Below are positions 19,401 through 27,828 of a DNA stretch of 64,000 bases, in pieces; the stretch's first letter is position 1; every line of letters starts with the position of its first letter. Under the pieces are notes generated by a model, which saw nothing but the letters and a program-made list of their open reading frames with translations, was not told where the DNA came from and made no database searches. This stretch comes from Streptomyces sp. MH60 (lineage in GTDB: Bacteria > Actinomycetota > Actinomycetes > Streptomycetales > Streptomycetaceae). Made by a program: the position numbers and the translations under genes. The stretch covers positions 370,598 through 434,597 of the forward strand of contig NZ_MULI01000001.1 in assembly GCF_002939385.1 (NCBI RefSeq), read 5' to 3'.

Positions 19401-22400
19401 GGCGCTGCCATGTCCGGGACCGCGCCCGGGACCGGCGCACCGAGCAGCGCGGCCAGGGTGGTCTCGGTCATCCTCAGGAAGGCCATGTGGCTGTCGGTCA
19501 GCAGACGTTGACAGGCGAGGTGGGTCTCGGCCGTCTGCCGGTGGATGCTCTCGACGACGAGCTGCCGATCGCCGCCGATGACCGGGCCGGCGTCAGCCGG
19601 CGCCTCCGCAGGGTGCGACGGCCCGAACTCCTGCTGCGAGGACTCGGCAGCCGGCACGTGTACCGGTGGCAGTGGCACGTCGGCGGGGACCTGCGAGGGC
19701 AGAGCGACCGCCGGTGCGGGGGCGGCGACAGCCGGTACGGCGTCGGGGCGCGGCCGGTGTTCCGGGGCGTGCGTCGGTTCGACGTGCGGGGTTCCGGAGG
19801 GCGGAAGCTGACCGTAGTTGGCTCCACTGATCTTCACGGTCATTCGGGGCTCGCGCTCCTTCGCTGGTGTTCCGGGCGATGCGTAGGGGGTCCAGAGGGG
19901 GATGAGGTCGAGGGGCACGCCCCGTACGGCGAGTGCACCGAGCGCGGCGTGGAAGGTGTCGGCGCCCGCCCCGGCCGGCCGGTCGAAGGGCACCGCCGCG
20001 TGCTCGCGGTCGCCGAGGATCTGCCCGACCAGGCCAGTGAGCGTGGCGCCCGCGCCGACCTCCACGAAGGTCCGCACGCCCGCCGCGTACATCGCCTCGA
20101 TCTGGTCCTGGAAGAGGACCGGCGAGGCGAGATGACCGGCGACCCGGCGGCGCACCGCGTCGGGGCTGGAGGGGTAGGGCGCCGCGTCCGTGTTGCCGTA
20201 GACCTCGATCCGGGGTTCCGAGAACGTCACCGTGCGCAGGTGGGCGGCGAGCGGCTCGACAGCCGGGGCGACCAGCGGGCTGTGGAAGGCGGTCGACGCG
20301 GACAGCCCGCGGGAGGCGATCCCCGCGGCCGAGAAGGCGCTCCTCGCCCTTTCGACCGCCGCCGCCGAACCGGAGAGCACCGTCTGACGGGGCGAGTTGT
20401 GGTTGGCCGGCCAGATGTCTTCGAAGCCACCGCCGGCCAGTACCTCCGCCACGCGTACGCGGTCCGCCGCCACCGCCAGCATCGCGCCCGGGGTGGCCGC
20501 CGCCTCCCGCATCAGCTCGCCGCGGCGACGCGCCAGCCCGACCAGCGACTCCGCGTCCAGGGCGCCCGCGCAGTGCAGTGCCACCAGTTCGCCGAAACTG
20601 TGGCCTGCCACGCAGTCCGGCCGCAGCCCCAGTTCCCGCACCACCGCCAGCAGCGCGAGCGCGTGCACCGCCAGCGCCGGCTGAGCCCACTCGGTGGCGT
20701 TCAGCAGGGCCGCTCGGGCGGCGCGCTCCTCCTCGGTGAAGGCGGGCGGCGGGAACACGGCCCGGTGCAGGGGCCTTCCGTCGAAGCGGGTGGAGCCCAG
20801 CCGGTCCCACACGGCCTGCGCGGCCGGGGCCAGCATCGCGAGCTCGGCCCCCATCCCGACGTACTGGGAGCCCTGCCCGGGGAACAGGAAGCCGATGCGG
20901 CCGGGCGCGGACTCCCCGTACGCGTACCGGATTCCGGCCGGGGCCGAGAACGACGCCTCGGGCCGCCGCCGGATGTGCGCGAGCGCCTGCGCGTACTTGC
21001 CCCGCAGGTCATCGGTGTCGGTGGCGACGACGGCCAGCCGCACCCGCGCGGTGGGCGAGAACGCGGCGTGGCTCTCCCTCGCCAGCGCGGTCAGCGGCCG
21101 TCCGTCCTCCGGCAGTCGTTCCTCAAGGGCGGACGGCGAGGCGGCGGCGAACAGGACCAGCTCGCTCGACGCCGTGCGGTGGCGCAGGGCAGGGCGGCCC
21201 GTGGTCGTCGGCGCGGGGCGCGCGGGGGCGTCTTGGCGCGTGCCCGACGAGGGGGTGGGCACGGTCGGCGGGGTGTACTCCTCCAGTGTGACGTGGAAGT
21301 TGCTGCCGCCGAAGCCGAAGCTCGACACCGCCGCCCGGCGCGGATGACCGGCCGGCCGCACCCACGGCCGGGCCCGCGTGTTCACGTAGAACGGGCCGTG
21401 AGGGGCCGCGGCCGCCGGGTTCGGCCGTTTGACCTTGACTGTGGGCGGGAGCACTTTGTGATGGAGGGCCATCACTGCCTTGAGCAGCCCCGCCGCACCC
21501 GCCGCGCACTTGGTGTGCCCGATCTGCGACTTCACCGAGCCGATCGCGCACCACTGGCCGTCAGGACGTCCCGAAGCGCCGAACACCGCGTTGAGCGCGG
21601 CCAGTTCCGCGGTGTCCCCGGCCTTCGTGCCGGTGCCGTGCGCCTCGACCAGCTCCACGGTCTCCGGCGGGTAGCCGGCCTCCTCGTACGCGCGTCGCAG
21701 GGCCCGTTCCTGTCCCTCGGGCAGCGGGGCGTAGATCGCTGTGCTCCGGCCGTCCGACGAGGTGCCGATGCCCCTGATCACGGCGTGGATCCGGTCGCCG
21801 TCGCGCTCCGCGTCGGACAAACGCTTCAGGGCGTACATCACGACCGCCTCACCGAGCATCGTGCCGTCCGCCGCCTCCGCGAACGGGCGGCAGTCGCCGC
21901 TGGGGGAGAGCGCGGGCGTCTTGGAGAAGCACAGGAACATGCCGATGTCGTTCCCGGTGTCCACGCCGCCGCTGATGATCAGGTCGGCCCGGCGGAGGGA
22001 CAGTTCTCCGACCGCCGTCGACAGGGCGGCCAGCGAGCTGGCACAGGCGGCGTCGGTGGTGTGGTTGACGCCGTGCAGATCGAACCGGTTGGCGATCCGT
22101 CCCGCGACGACGTTGCCCAGCAGCCCCGGGAAGGTCGACTCGCGCCACGGCTCGAAGCGGGCGGCGATGCGGTCGCACACGGCGTGCGCCTCGGCCTCGC
22201 CGAGCCCGCTCTCCCGCAGCCCCGCCAGCCACGCGGGGCGCTGGGAACGCCCGTACATGTGCGGCAGCAGTTCGAGGGCGGCCGCCCCGAGGACTACGCC
22301 GGTCCGGTCCCGGTCGATCCCGGACGTCCCGCCGGCGTCCCTCAGCACCTGGTCGGCGACCATGAGGGCGAGCAGCTGGGAGGAGTCCGTGGCCGGCAGA

Positions 22401-22663
22401 TTGGCGGGAGGCACCCCGTAGGCCATCGGGTCGAAGTCCACCTCGGGAAGGAAGGCGCCCCGGCGGGCGTACGTCTTGTCGGGGGCGGCCGGGTCCGGAT
22501 CGTAGTGGTCCTCCACCCGCCAGCGGGAGGCGGGGACCTCGGTGATCAGGTCGCGGCCGCCGGTCACGACCCGCCAGTAGCCGGCTGCGTCCGTGGCGCC
22601 CGGAACCAGTGCCCCGACGCCGACCACGGCGATGGGGACCTGGCGGGGGGTGGAGCCGGACAT
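16472..22663 (-). CDS. PUFA-synthase-like megasynthase, KS-AT-ACP-KR-DH (PfaA-like)
   Basis: Counting from the ATG at 22663, this has 2,063 residues. That start is preceded by GAGGAG five bases away. An in-frame ATG at 22720 overlaps the pfaD stop (ATGA) and would add 19 residues. The ketosynthase has C207 (DAACASS), H342 (EAHGTGT) and H383 (QIGHTK). The acyltransferase has FPGQGSQ, S689 in GHSFGE and H794. One acyl carrier protein carries S1210 in LGVDSIKRVEIL, where marine PUFA synthases have four to nine in tandem. The ketoreductase has TGGARG near 1530 and Y1715 in QSDYAMAN. A product-template/dehydratase-like domain closes the protein, with H1821 in LADHAPAGVPVLP and HGPRFQ. The ACP needs a phosphopantetheinyl transferase, and none is visible in this window. 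Confidence 0.9.
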   Translation of the reverse strand: MSGSTPRQVPIAVVGVGALVPGATDAAGYWRVVTGGRDLITEVPASRWRVEDHYDPDPAAPDKTYARRGAFLPEVDFDPMAYGVPPANLPATDSSQLLALMVADQVLRDAGGTSGIDRDRTGVVLGAAALELLPHMYGRSQRPAWLAGLRESGLGEAEAHAVCDRIAARFEPWRESTFPGLLGNVVAGRIANRFDLHGVNHTTDAACASSLAALSTAVGELSLRRADLIISGGVDTGNDIGMFLCFSKTPALSPSGDCRPFAEAADGTMLGEAVVMYALKRLSDAERDGDRIHAVIRGIGTSSDGRSTAIYAPLPEGQERALRRAYEEAGYPPETVELVEAHGTGTKAGDTAELAALNAVFGASGRPDGQWCAIGSVKSQIGHTKCAAGAAGLLKAVMALHHKVLPPTVKVKRPNPAAAAPHGPFYVNTRARPWVRPAGHPRRAAVSSFGFGGSNFHVTLEEYTPPTVPTPSSGTRQDAPARPAPTTTGRPALRHRTASSELVLFAAASPSALEERLPEDGRPLTALARESHAAFSPTARVRLAVVATDTDDLRGKYAQALAHIRRRPEASFSAPAGIRYAYGESAPGRIGFLFPGQGSQYVGMGAELAMLAPAAQAVWDRLGSTRFDGRPLHRAVFPPPAFTEEERAARAALLNATEWAQPALAVHALALLAVVRELGLRPDCVAGHSFGELVALHCAGALDAESLVGLARRRGELMREAAATPGAMLAVAADRVRVAEVLAGGGFEDIWPANHNSPRQTVLSGSAAAVERARSAFSAAGIASRGLSASTAFHSPLVAPAVEPLAAHLRTVTFSEPRIEVYGNTDAAPYPSSPDAVRRRVAGHLASPVLFQDQIEAMYAAGVRTFVEVGAGATLTGLVGQILGDREHAAVPFDRPAGAGADTFHAALGALAVRGVPLDLIPLWTPYASPGTPAKEREPRMTVKISGANYGQLPPSGTPHVEPTHAPEHRPRPDAVPAVAAPAPAVALPSQVPADVPLPPVHVPAAESSQQEFGPSHPAEAPADAGPVIGGDRQLVVESIHRQTAETHLACQRLLTDSHMAFLRMTETTLAALLGAPVPGAVPDMAAPAPLPLPRSVGPLDVPAAVAPPVAAPAPAAVVGAAAPYPVPEASAPPASDAVRPSASEPAVPTEAPAGDASAPDPSASELTASELSPSELEELLLSVVADLTGYPTAMLHVDMDLEADLGVDSIKRVEILSAVRRRVGDLAAGDAGQLGKLRTLREITAALASGARTAGAAPEPDVPAVPAPRADAFGPSPAKAREEAPFSTTVAAPAVRGAGSERSADEAGADGWAPLTRLVPRMVESPASGLATAGLLDGPVVVSGEDVAGCPVVGLVARKLAERGVDATAVAEVPEGARGVIHLGGLSANGTPDEAREVHRSALRAARALAPRAAGGGGLFVTVQDTGGDFGLGGHAPGRAWLGGTAGLARTAAKEWPDIQVRVLDCERGERDDEEVADAIVCELLEGGADTEVGLRADGTRALLRMVPGPLAPGGAPRVGENSVIVATGGARGVTAAALLDLARTHRPRIVLLGRTEAAAEPAGLASATDERALTRLLAERARDAEGSSPARIAEEARRILAAREVRATLAGLEAAGSPALYVRVDVRDADALTAALREVRTTWGPVTGIVHGAGVLADKRIADKTDEQAELVMATKVDGLRALLSATADDPLDTILLFSSVAAVFGNAGQSDYAMANEVLQQVASAEQARRPGCLVRCVAWGPWQGGMVTPALAAHFGRAGVPLIPPPQGAAACTAELDGAAGEARVVLTAGDGPAVADERLRAQVLVSSDTLPQLADHAPAGVPVLPVALVLNWFAGAAAAWLPAEGQLVLRDLRVYRKYDLPELEGVGHRLTVLGSRGAPGSPAGLEAELRGEEGPAHFRAVVDTGDGVPDRSSWDTPADLKPLDVTAPYDGGVLFHGPRFQALREVRGVSEHGAEATVAGLRSLGWPGGHGPLDPAAVDGALQLALLWGEKVLGTATLPMAVAECGVYRRGPVDDAVRCVVRGRKVHDTGARCDAALMGPDGSVLLELTGVELVSRPS

Positions 22664-22716
22664 GGTCTCTCCTCGGGGTCGGGCGGCGGCGTACGGTGCT
22701 GCCGCGGCGGGGCCGC

Positions 22717-24300
22717 TCATGCCAGCTCACGCGGCGTGTAGGTGAACGCCTCGGAGGGCAACGGAACGCCGTACGTGCGCAGTTGGTGGGCGCGGGTGAG
22801 TGTCGCGGCCCCTTCCAGCAGGTTGAGGGCGATCTGCGTCACGGACCGGTGGAGCGGTTCCGCCAGGAAGGTGCCGGCCGCCCACCGGTTGAACGCGCCC
22901 ATCGCCGGTCCGCACCAGATCTGGTAGTCGGCCCGCCGCGCGCTCTCCCCGGTGATCGCCCACCGGCTGGAACTGCCCAGGTACCAGCGGAACACCAGGG
23001 CCATGCGGTGCCGGGGGTCGGCCTCCGCACGGACGGTCTCCGCCGGATCGCGCTCCTCCCAGAAGGCACGCGTGCGCTGCCAGATCTCCTCGAACGGGGC
23101 GCCCAGCACGTCGCGTTCGATGGCGGTACGCAGCGCGGGCGGGATCTCCTCCAGCGAGCCGTGGTCACGGTAGGCCGTGTACAGGCGGCCGGCCCGCCGG
23201 GCGAACATCGTGCCCCGCGACAGCACTTGCAGCTTCACGCCCAGCTCGAACATGTCGGCCGACGGCGCCATGGCGACATCGGCGACGTCCGCGTCGCACA
23301 GCATCGCCTTGGCCTCGTCGGACAGACCGGCCTCGATCGCCGTCTGGTTCACCGAACCGGTGACGACGTAGGACGCGCCGAGTGCGAAGGCGGCGGCCAC
23401 CGCGTCCGGGGTGCCGAGGCCCCCGGCCGCTCCGAGGCGGACCGGCCACCGGTACCCGAACCGCCGGCAGACCGTGTCGCGCAGGGCGGCGATCCGCGGC
23501 AGCAGGACCGACAACGGCCGGTTGTCGGTGTGCCCGCCGCTGTCCGCCTCGACGGTGATGTCCTCGGCCACCGGCACCAGGGCCGCCAGGGCCGCCTCCT
23601 CGCGGGTCAGGCTCCCCCGCGCGAGCAGAAGGTCCAGCAGAGCGGGCGGGGCGGGGGAGAGGAACCTCTCGGCCACCTCGGGACGGGAGAGCTTCGCGAG
23701 CAACCGCGTACGCCGGACGACGCCGCCGTCCGCACCCCGGCGCAGGCCCTGCGCCGAGCACAGGACGACCGCTGGGGTCAGCTCCATGAACGCCGACACC
23801 GAGATCCGGGGAACACCGCAGCGCAGCAGAAGCTCCGCGACCCGCCACTCCAGCTCCGGTTCGGCCGGTGAGTGGATGAGATTGACTCCCCAGTTTGTGC
23901 GGGACCCCAGCTCCTGTGCCAGGGAGTGCACAGCCCGCTCCACCTCCGGGAGGGGCAGGCCGCCCGCACCGAAGAAGCCGATCATCTCCGCCCGCGCCAT
24001 CGCCGCGACCATGCCGGTGGTCGCGATGCCGTTCGCCATCTCCCCCGCCACATAGGGGAAGCGGACGCCGTGCGCCTCGCAGAAGGTCCGGCCGCCGAGC
24101 CACTCGGGGTACAGCGGCGGCAGCGTGCCGAGCACCGGACCGGCGGGCGGTGCCCCGGTCGCGAGGCCGAGCTGTCGGCCGTCCGGCCCGCTGACGACGT
24201 GCACGGGTTCCCGGATCAGCCGGACACGGTCGGCGATCCCTTCGGGGGAGAAGACCGGCGGGCGCGCGGCAAGGGCGCGGGGAGCGGCGAGAACGGACAC
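22717..24300 (-). CDS. PfaD-like FMN-dependent enoyl reductase
   Basis: This 527-residue trans-acting reductase belongs to the PfaD/nitronate-monooxygenase-like TIM-barrel group. Characteristic stretches include GGRTFCEAHGVRFPYVAGEM, MIGFFGAGGLPL, TNWGVNLIHSP, DITVEADSGGHTDNRPLSVL, GAAGGLGTPDAVAAAFALGA and the C-terminal block FRWYLGSSSRWA. In PUFA synthesis PfaD reduces the enoyl intermediate when the chain must be saturated at a cycle. The gene overlaps the upstream ATG of the PfaA-like gene by four bases and lies 67 bases downstream of the acyl reductase gene on the same strand. The four minus-strand genes from 25585 to 9697 are probably one transcript. Confidence 0.9.
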   Translation of the reverse strand: MSVLAAPRALAARPPVFSPEGIADRVRLIREPVHVVSGPDGRQLGLATGAPPAGPVLGTLPPLYPEWLGGRTFCEAHGVRFPYVAGEMANGIATTGMVAAMARAEMIGFFGAGGLPLPEVERAVHSLAQELGSRTNWGVNLIHSPAEPELEWRVAELLLRCGVPRISVSAFMELTPAVVLCSAQGLRRGADGGVVRRTRLLAKLSRPEVAERFLSPAPPALLDLLLARGSLTREEAALAALVPVAEDITVEADSGGHTDNRPLSVLLPRIAALRDTVCRRFGYRWPVRLGAAGGLGTPDAVAAAFALGASYVVTGSVNQTAIEAGLSDEAKAMLCDADVADVAMAPSADMFELGVKLQVLSRGTMFARRAGRLYTAYRDHGSLEEIPPALRTAIERDVLGAPFEEIWQRTRAFWEERDPAETVRAEADPRHRMALVFRWYLGSSSRWAITGESARRADYQIWCGPAMGAFNRWAAGTFLAEPLHRSVTQIALNLLEGAATLTRAHQLRTYGVPLPSEAFTYTPRELA

Positions 24301-24367
24301 GGAAGCTCCAACGGGACGGGACGGTTGCTGCTGGTCGGGCGTACGCCGTCGGCGACGTACGGGACGC

Positions 24368-25585
24368 TCAGGCGCACGGGGTGGGCGCAGGGGCGGATGG
24401 GGTGCCCGGGGGCCGGGGGATCGCCCCGCTCCTGGGGGCCAGTCCGGACCACAGCCGATCGAGACCGACCGGAGCGCAGACCGCCGCCGGACCGAGCAGG
24501 GTCCTCACCCGGGTGTCGTCGAACCGCCGCCGGTGGGTGAGGTAGGCCGTGATGCCCGGGTAGAAGTCGATCATGGCCTCCAACGCCGACGGGTCCTGCG
24601 GCTTGGCGTCGACCAGGTCGATCGAGAGGGGGACGAGCCGTTCCAGCAGGGCGACGACAGTGGGCACGGGGACATCGCGGTCATGGACGACGTGGTACGT
24701 CTCGACCCCGCGTGAGGACGGTGAGGACGGCAGTTCGGACAGGCGGACCATGACGTCGGCCGCGTGCTCCACCGGGAGCAGGTTCAGCCGCCCGCGCTGG
24801 TGCCCCACCGTCCGTACCCGGGGCCGGCCCCCGGGGCCCGGGGACCCGGGAGTGCCGCGGGAAGGACCGTCCGGGGCTCCGGTGGGAGGGCTCGTGACGG
24901 TCGGTGGTGCGGCGACGGTGGCGCGTCGCGCGTCGCGCAGGATGCGCTCGACGACCTGCAGTGGGTGCGAAGGCAGCTCCGGGTGCGGGGGCACGTCCGT
25001 GACGAGGATGCTCGGCCGCAGCACCAAGGCCGGTCGCCCGTGCTCGCGGGACCAGGCGTGAACCAGCAGCTCCGCCTCGTACTTGGACTGTTCGTAGGCG
25101 TTCTCGAAACCGGCGCCGTCGTCCAGTTCGTCCTCGTACACCACCCCGGTGCGCCGCGCGCCGGCCACGAACGCGGTGCTCACATGGCGCACCACCGGTT
25201 CCGCGCGCCCGGCGGCCGCCAATTCCAGAACGTGGCGGGTGCCTTCGACATTGGTCCGTCGCAGCTCGGGAAGGTCCCCCTCCAGATGGATGCTTCCCGC
25301 GCTGTGCCAGATCGCGTTGAGGCTGTCGGCCAGCTCCCGGAACGCCCGTGCGGACAGGCCCAGCCGGGGCAGCGCCAGATCGGTCTCCACCACCCTCAGC
25401 CGCTCCGGCAGTCCTGCGAGGAACGCGCGCGGCGCACCCGTCAGTTCGAGGGAACGGGTGATGCGGTGCAGCGCATCGCCCGAACCGGCGTGGGCCAGGA
25501 CCGTCACCCACGTGTGCGTGTCGAGCAGACGACGTAACAGGCGCAGTCCGAGGAATCCGGTGGCGCCGGTGAGTGCGACGTGCAC
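24368..25585 (-). CDS. Thioester/acyl reductase of the extended SDR type
   Basis: This 405-residue Rossmann protein starts VHVALTGATGFLGLRLL from a GTG at 25585 with GGAG eight bases upstream. It has the GATGFLG nucleotide motif, the Ser of HVSTAFV, and the YxxxK pair in YEQSKYEAELL. These are features of thioester reductase (TR) domains, carboxylic acid reductase R-domains and fatty acyl reductases. Here it stands alone, without adenylation or carrier domains. Such enzymes release a carrier-bound chain as an aldehyde or alcohol with NAD(P)H. It sits at the head of the PUFA-synthase-like operon, a position similar in logic to the TR of cyanobacterial heterocyst-glycolipid clusters. A Pro/Gly-rich insert near residues 230-265 is unusual. 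Sugar epimerase activity is a less likely alternative. Confidence 0.8.
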   Translation of the reverse strand: MHVALTGATGFLGLRLLRRLLDTHTWVTVLAHAGSGDALHRITRSLELTGAPRAFLAGLPERLRVVETDLALPRLGLSARAFRELADSLNAIWHSAGSIHLEGDLPELRRTNVEGTRHVLELAAAGRAEPVVRHVSTAFVAGARRTGVVYEDELDDGAGFENAYEQSKYEAELLVHAWSREHGRPALVLRPSILVTDVPPHPELPSHPLQVVERILRDARRATVAAPPTVTSPPTGAPDGPSRGTPGSPGPGGRPRVRTVGHQRGRLNLLPVEHAADVMVRLSELPSSPSSRGVETYHVVHDRDVPVPTVVALLERLVPLSIDLVDAKPQDPSALEAMIDFYPGITAYLTHRRRFDDTRVRTLLGPAAVCAPVGLDRLWSGLAPRSGAIPRPPGTPSAPAPTPCA

Positions 25586-26348
25586 GAGCGTGGCTCCCAG
25601 AGCGGTGAGAAGGGCGGTCCCCCGCCGTGCGGGGCGTGCGGAGGCGGAGCACCGGCGGTGCGGCGGACCGGAAGCGCAAACGAGCGGCACGGCGTCGACC
25701 GTCCCGCGGCGCGGGTCGTCGCCGACGGTCGCACCGCGCACGGTCCGGATCATCCCGCCGATCCGGTGCTGCCGGCGCCCACCGGCTCTTCCGACGCCCG
25801 TCCCGGACGGGGCTCACCAGGCCTTCGAGCCCTGGTGATCTCCGGCGCTTTCCACACAATGGCAGACGGCGGACGGAACACGCCCACTGATCCGTCCTGG
25901 CCACCCGAACGGAGGATGTGCTCGACCGTGGGTGCCGCCGTCGCACGCCGCTCGGGGGACGGTCCCTCGTTCGGGGGAACTCTTCGCGGTACCCCGGGAT
26001 CACCCCCTCGGGGGCCGCGACCCGGGACACGGCAGCGCGCGCCAGGCGCCGGGGGCCCGCCGCGGCACGGGAGAACGAGGCCGCGAGGTGTGCAGAGCAG
26101 GTGGGCGGCGACCGTCGCGGAACCGTCCGGCAACCCGTCCGCGGAGCCGGGACGGGCCGCCGCAGCCGGCCGGCGCTGTCCCGGGCGCCGGTCATCCTGG
26201 TGAGCCGCCGGTCCCGGCAGCGCGACCGGCTCGGGTGGGTGGGGCGCCCGGCCGCCGGATTCCCCGCCCTTCGCGCGCTGCCGTACCTCCGTCCCACCAC
26301 CGGTGGTCACCGCGACCGCCGGCGGCCCGAACGAGAGCCCGCACCCGC
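25586..26348. promoter_or_regulatory. Divergent intergenic region between acyl reductase and acyltransferase genes
   Basis: These 763 bases separate two divergently oriented genes and presumably carry the promoters of both the megasynthase operon (leftward) and the acyltransferase (rightward). The frames open across it are Arg/Pro/Gly-rich with no recognisable motif, so I found no gene. I could not identify -10/-35 boxes or operators with confidence. Confidence 0.35.
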
Positions 26349-27719
26349 ATGCCCGATTCCGAGCAGTCCACCGTGTCCGCCCCGCCCACCGCGTCGGCGG
26401 GCCCCTCTACGGGGTCCGGCCGGCCGAAGCGTTCCGTCCCCCCGCCCCGTCATCCCACCCACTCGGTCGACCGCGCGTTCCTCGACCTGGAGCGCCGCCG
26501 CCCCGAGGTCCGCTGGGACGCCGGCGGCGTCGCGTATCTCAGCGGTCCGCCCCCGAGCCTGGCCGATCTCCGCGCTTACGTGGCGTTCCGGCTCCGTGAA
26601 CTGCCCCTGCTCACCAGCCGGATGACGGGAGGCAGGCGGCCCGGGTGGCAGCCGTCCGAGGACTTCCCCGTCGACCGGCATGTGCACGAGGTGGTGGCCG
26701 ACGGACCCGCCGACTGGGACAACGCCCTGCACAGCGCGCTCAACGCCCCGTTCGCACCCGGCGCCTACTGGGGGGTCTGGCTGATCCACGGCCACGAACC
26801 CGACGCGTACGCCCTCTGCTACCGCTTCCTCCACGCCTGCCAGGACGGCTCGGCCGCCGCCATGACGTTCCGTGCGATGCTCGGCGACGGGGAGCCATCG
26901 GCGCGTCCGCTGCCGGGCGGGAGCGGCGTGGTCGGCGTGCCCCGGCGGTTCGGCGCGGCCGTTGCGCTGGCCACGAGGTTCCTGGCGCGCACCTTCGCCG
27001 TGCGCGGTCACCGCCCGGACCCGGCCTTCGCCCCTACCGGTGAGCGGCGGCTGTGGCGGGGGCGCGTCCCCGTGGACACCCTGCGGCTGATCGGCGCCGG
27101 ACGCGGTGGCTCGGCCCACGACGCGCATCTCGCCGCGCTGGCCGGGGCGTTGTCCGTGTGGGCGGACCGCTCCGGTGTGCCACTGCCCCGGGTGACGGCC
27201 GTGCTGCCCGTCGACGCGCGGCGGGCCGACGAGGAGCAGACCTGGGGCAACCGCTGCTTCGCCCTTCCGGTCGACCTGCCGGTGGGCCCCGCACCGGGCC
27301 GCCCGGACGGCTCCCCGGACCAGGAGGCGCCGCTGCGACGGCTCGACCGGGTCATGACGGTGACCCGGAAGCTGCGGGGCGACACCTGGCGACAGGCCGT
27401 TCAGGACATGGTCCGCTACATGCCGGACCGTCCCACCGCGTGGTACCTGCGCAGGGTGCTGTCCCCTCGCGTCACCAACGTCATGGCCACGTCCATGCCG
27501 CTCGCCGAAAAGGGGAGCCTGGGGGAGACCCGGGTGACGGGGACGGCCCTGCTGCCGCTCCTCGTGCCGGGACACCTCTGCGGAGTGGGGCTGTCGTTCT
27601 TCGGTGACTGGGCGGAGGTGTCCTTCGTCGCGGACCGTGCCCTGCCGCTGGGCGAGCTGCTGCCGGAGCTGTGGGAACAGGCCGTGCGAGAGCTGGCGGA
27701 GAGCGTGCCGCGGGGATGA
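26349..27719 (+). CDS. WS/DGAT-like acyltransferase
   Basis: This 456-residue protein resembles wax-ester synthase/diacylglycerol acyltransferases of actinobacteria. The N-terminal half has HSVDRAFLDLE and FLHACQDGSAA, the position of the family HHxxxDG catalytic motif; here the second His and the DG are kept and the first His is Leu. The C-terminal half has WGNRCFALPVDLP and the WSD1-type block TNVMATSMPLAEKG followed by GVGLSFFGDWAEVSFVADRA. These enzymes move an acyl chain from CoA or a carrier onto an alcohol. Next to a megasynthase and acyl reductase, it is a good candidate to esterify the released product. The start is the ATG at 26349; the frame is open far upstream, but that sequence looks non-coding. 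Confidence 0.72.
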   Translation: MPDSEQSTVSAPPTASAGPSTGSGRPKRSVPPPRHPTHSVDRAFLDLERRRPEVRWDAGGVAYLSGPPPSLADLRAYVAFRLRELPLLTSRMTGGRRPGWQPSEDFPVDRHVHEVVADGPADWDNALHSALNAPFAPGAYWGVWLIHGHEPDAYALCYRFLHACQDGSAAAMTFRAMLGDGEPSARPLPGGSGVVGVPRRFGAAVALATRFLARTFAVRGHRPDPAFAPTGERRLWRGRVPVDTLRLIGAGRGGSAHDAHLAALAGALSVWADRSGVPLPRVTAVLPVDARRADEEQTWGNRCFALPVDLPVGPAPGRPDGSPDQEAPLRRLDRVMTVTRKLRGDTWRQAVQDMVRYMPDRPTAWYLRRVLSPRVTNVMATSMPLAEKGSLGETRVTGTALLPLLVPGHLCGVGLSFFGDWAEVSFVADRALPLGELLPELWEQAVRELAESVPRG

Positions 27720-27753
27720 GCGGGTGTACGGGCCAGGGCGCGGGCCCTTGCCG

Positions 27754-27799
27754 CCCCGTGCCCGTACGCGGCCGGCCCCGTGCCCGTACGCGGCCGGCC
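27754..27799. repeat. 22-bp tandem duplication between convergent genes
   Basis: Two overlapping copies of a 24-base unit at 22-base period (core CCGTGCCCGTACGCGGCC) fill part of the 109-base gap between the acyltransferase and monooxygenase stops. A partial inverted copy, GTACCGGCACGG, follows. The arrangement may help bidirectional termination, though no strong hairpin is obvious. Confidence 0.6.
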
Positions 27800-27828
27800 A
27801 CGCCCCCGTACCGGCACGGGAGGGCTGG

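Noticed and set aside
19073..22741. A 1,222-codon plus-strand frame across the PfaA-like gene
   Set aside because: Shadow ORF of the same kind; the minus strand has KS, AT and ACP motifs.
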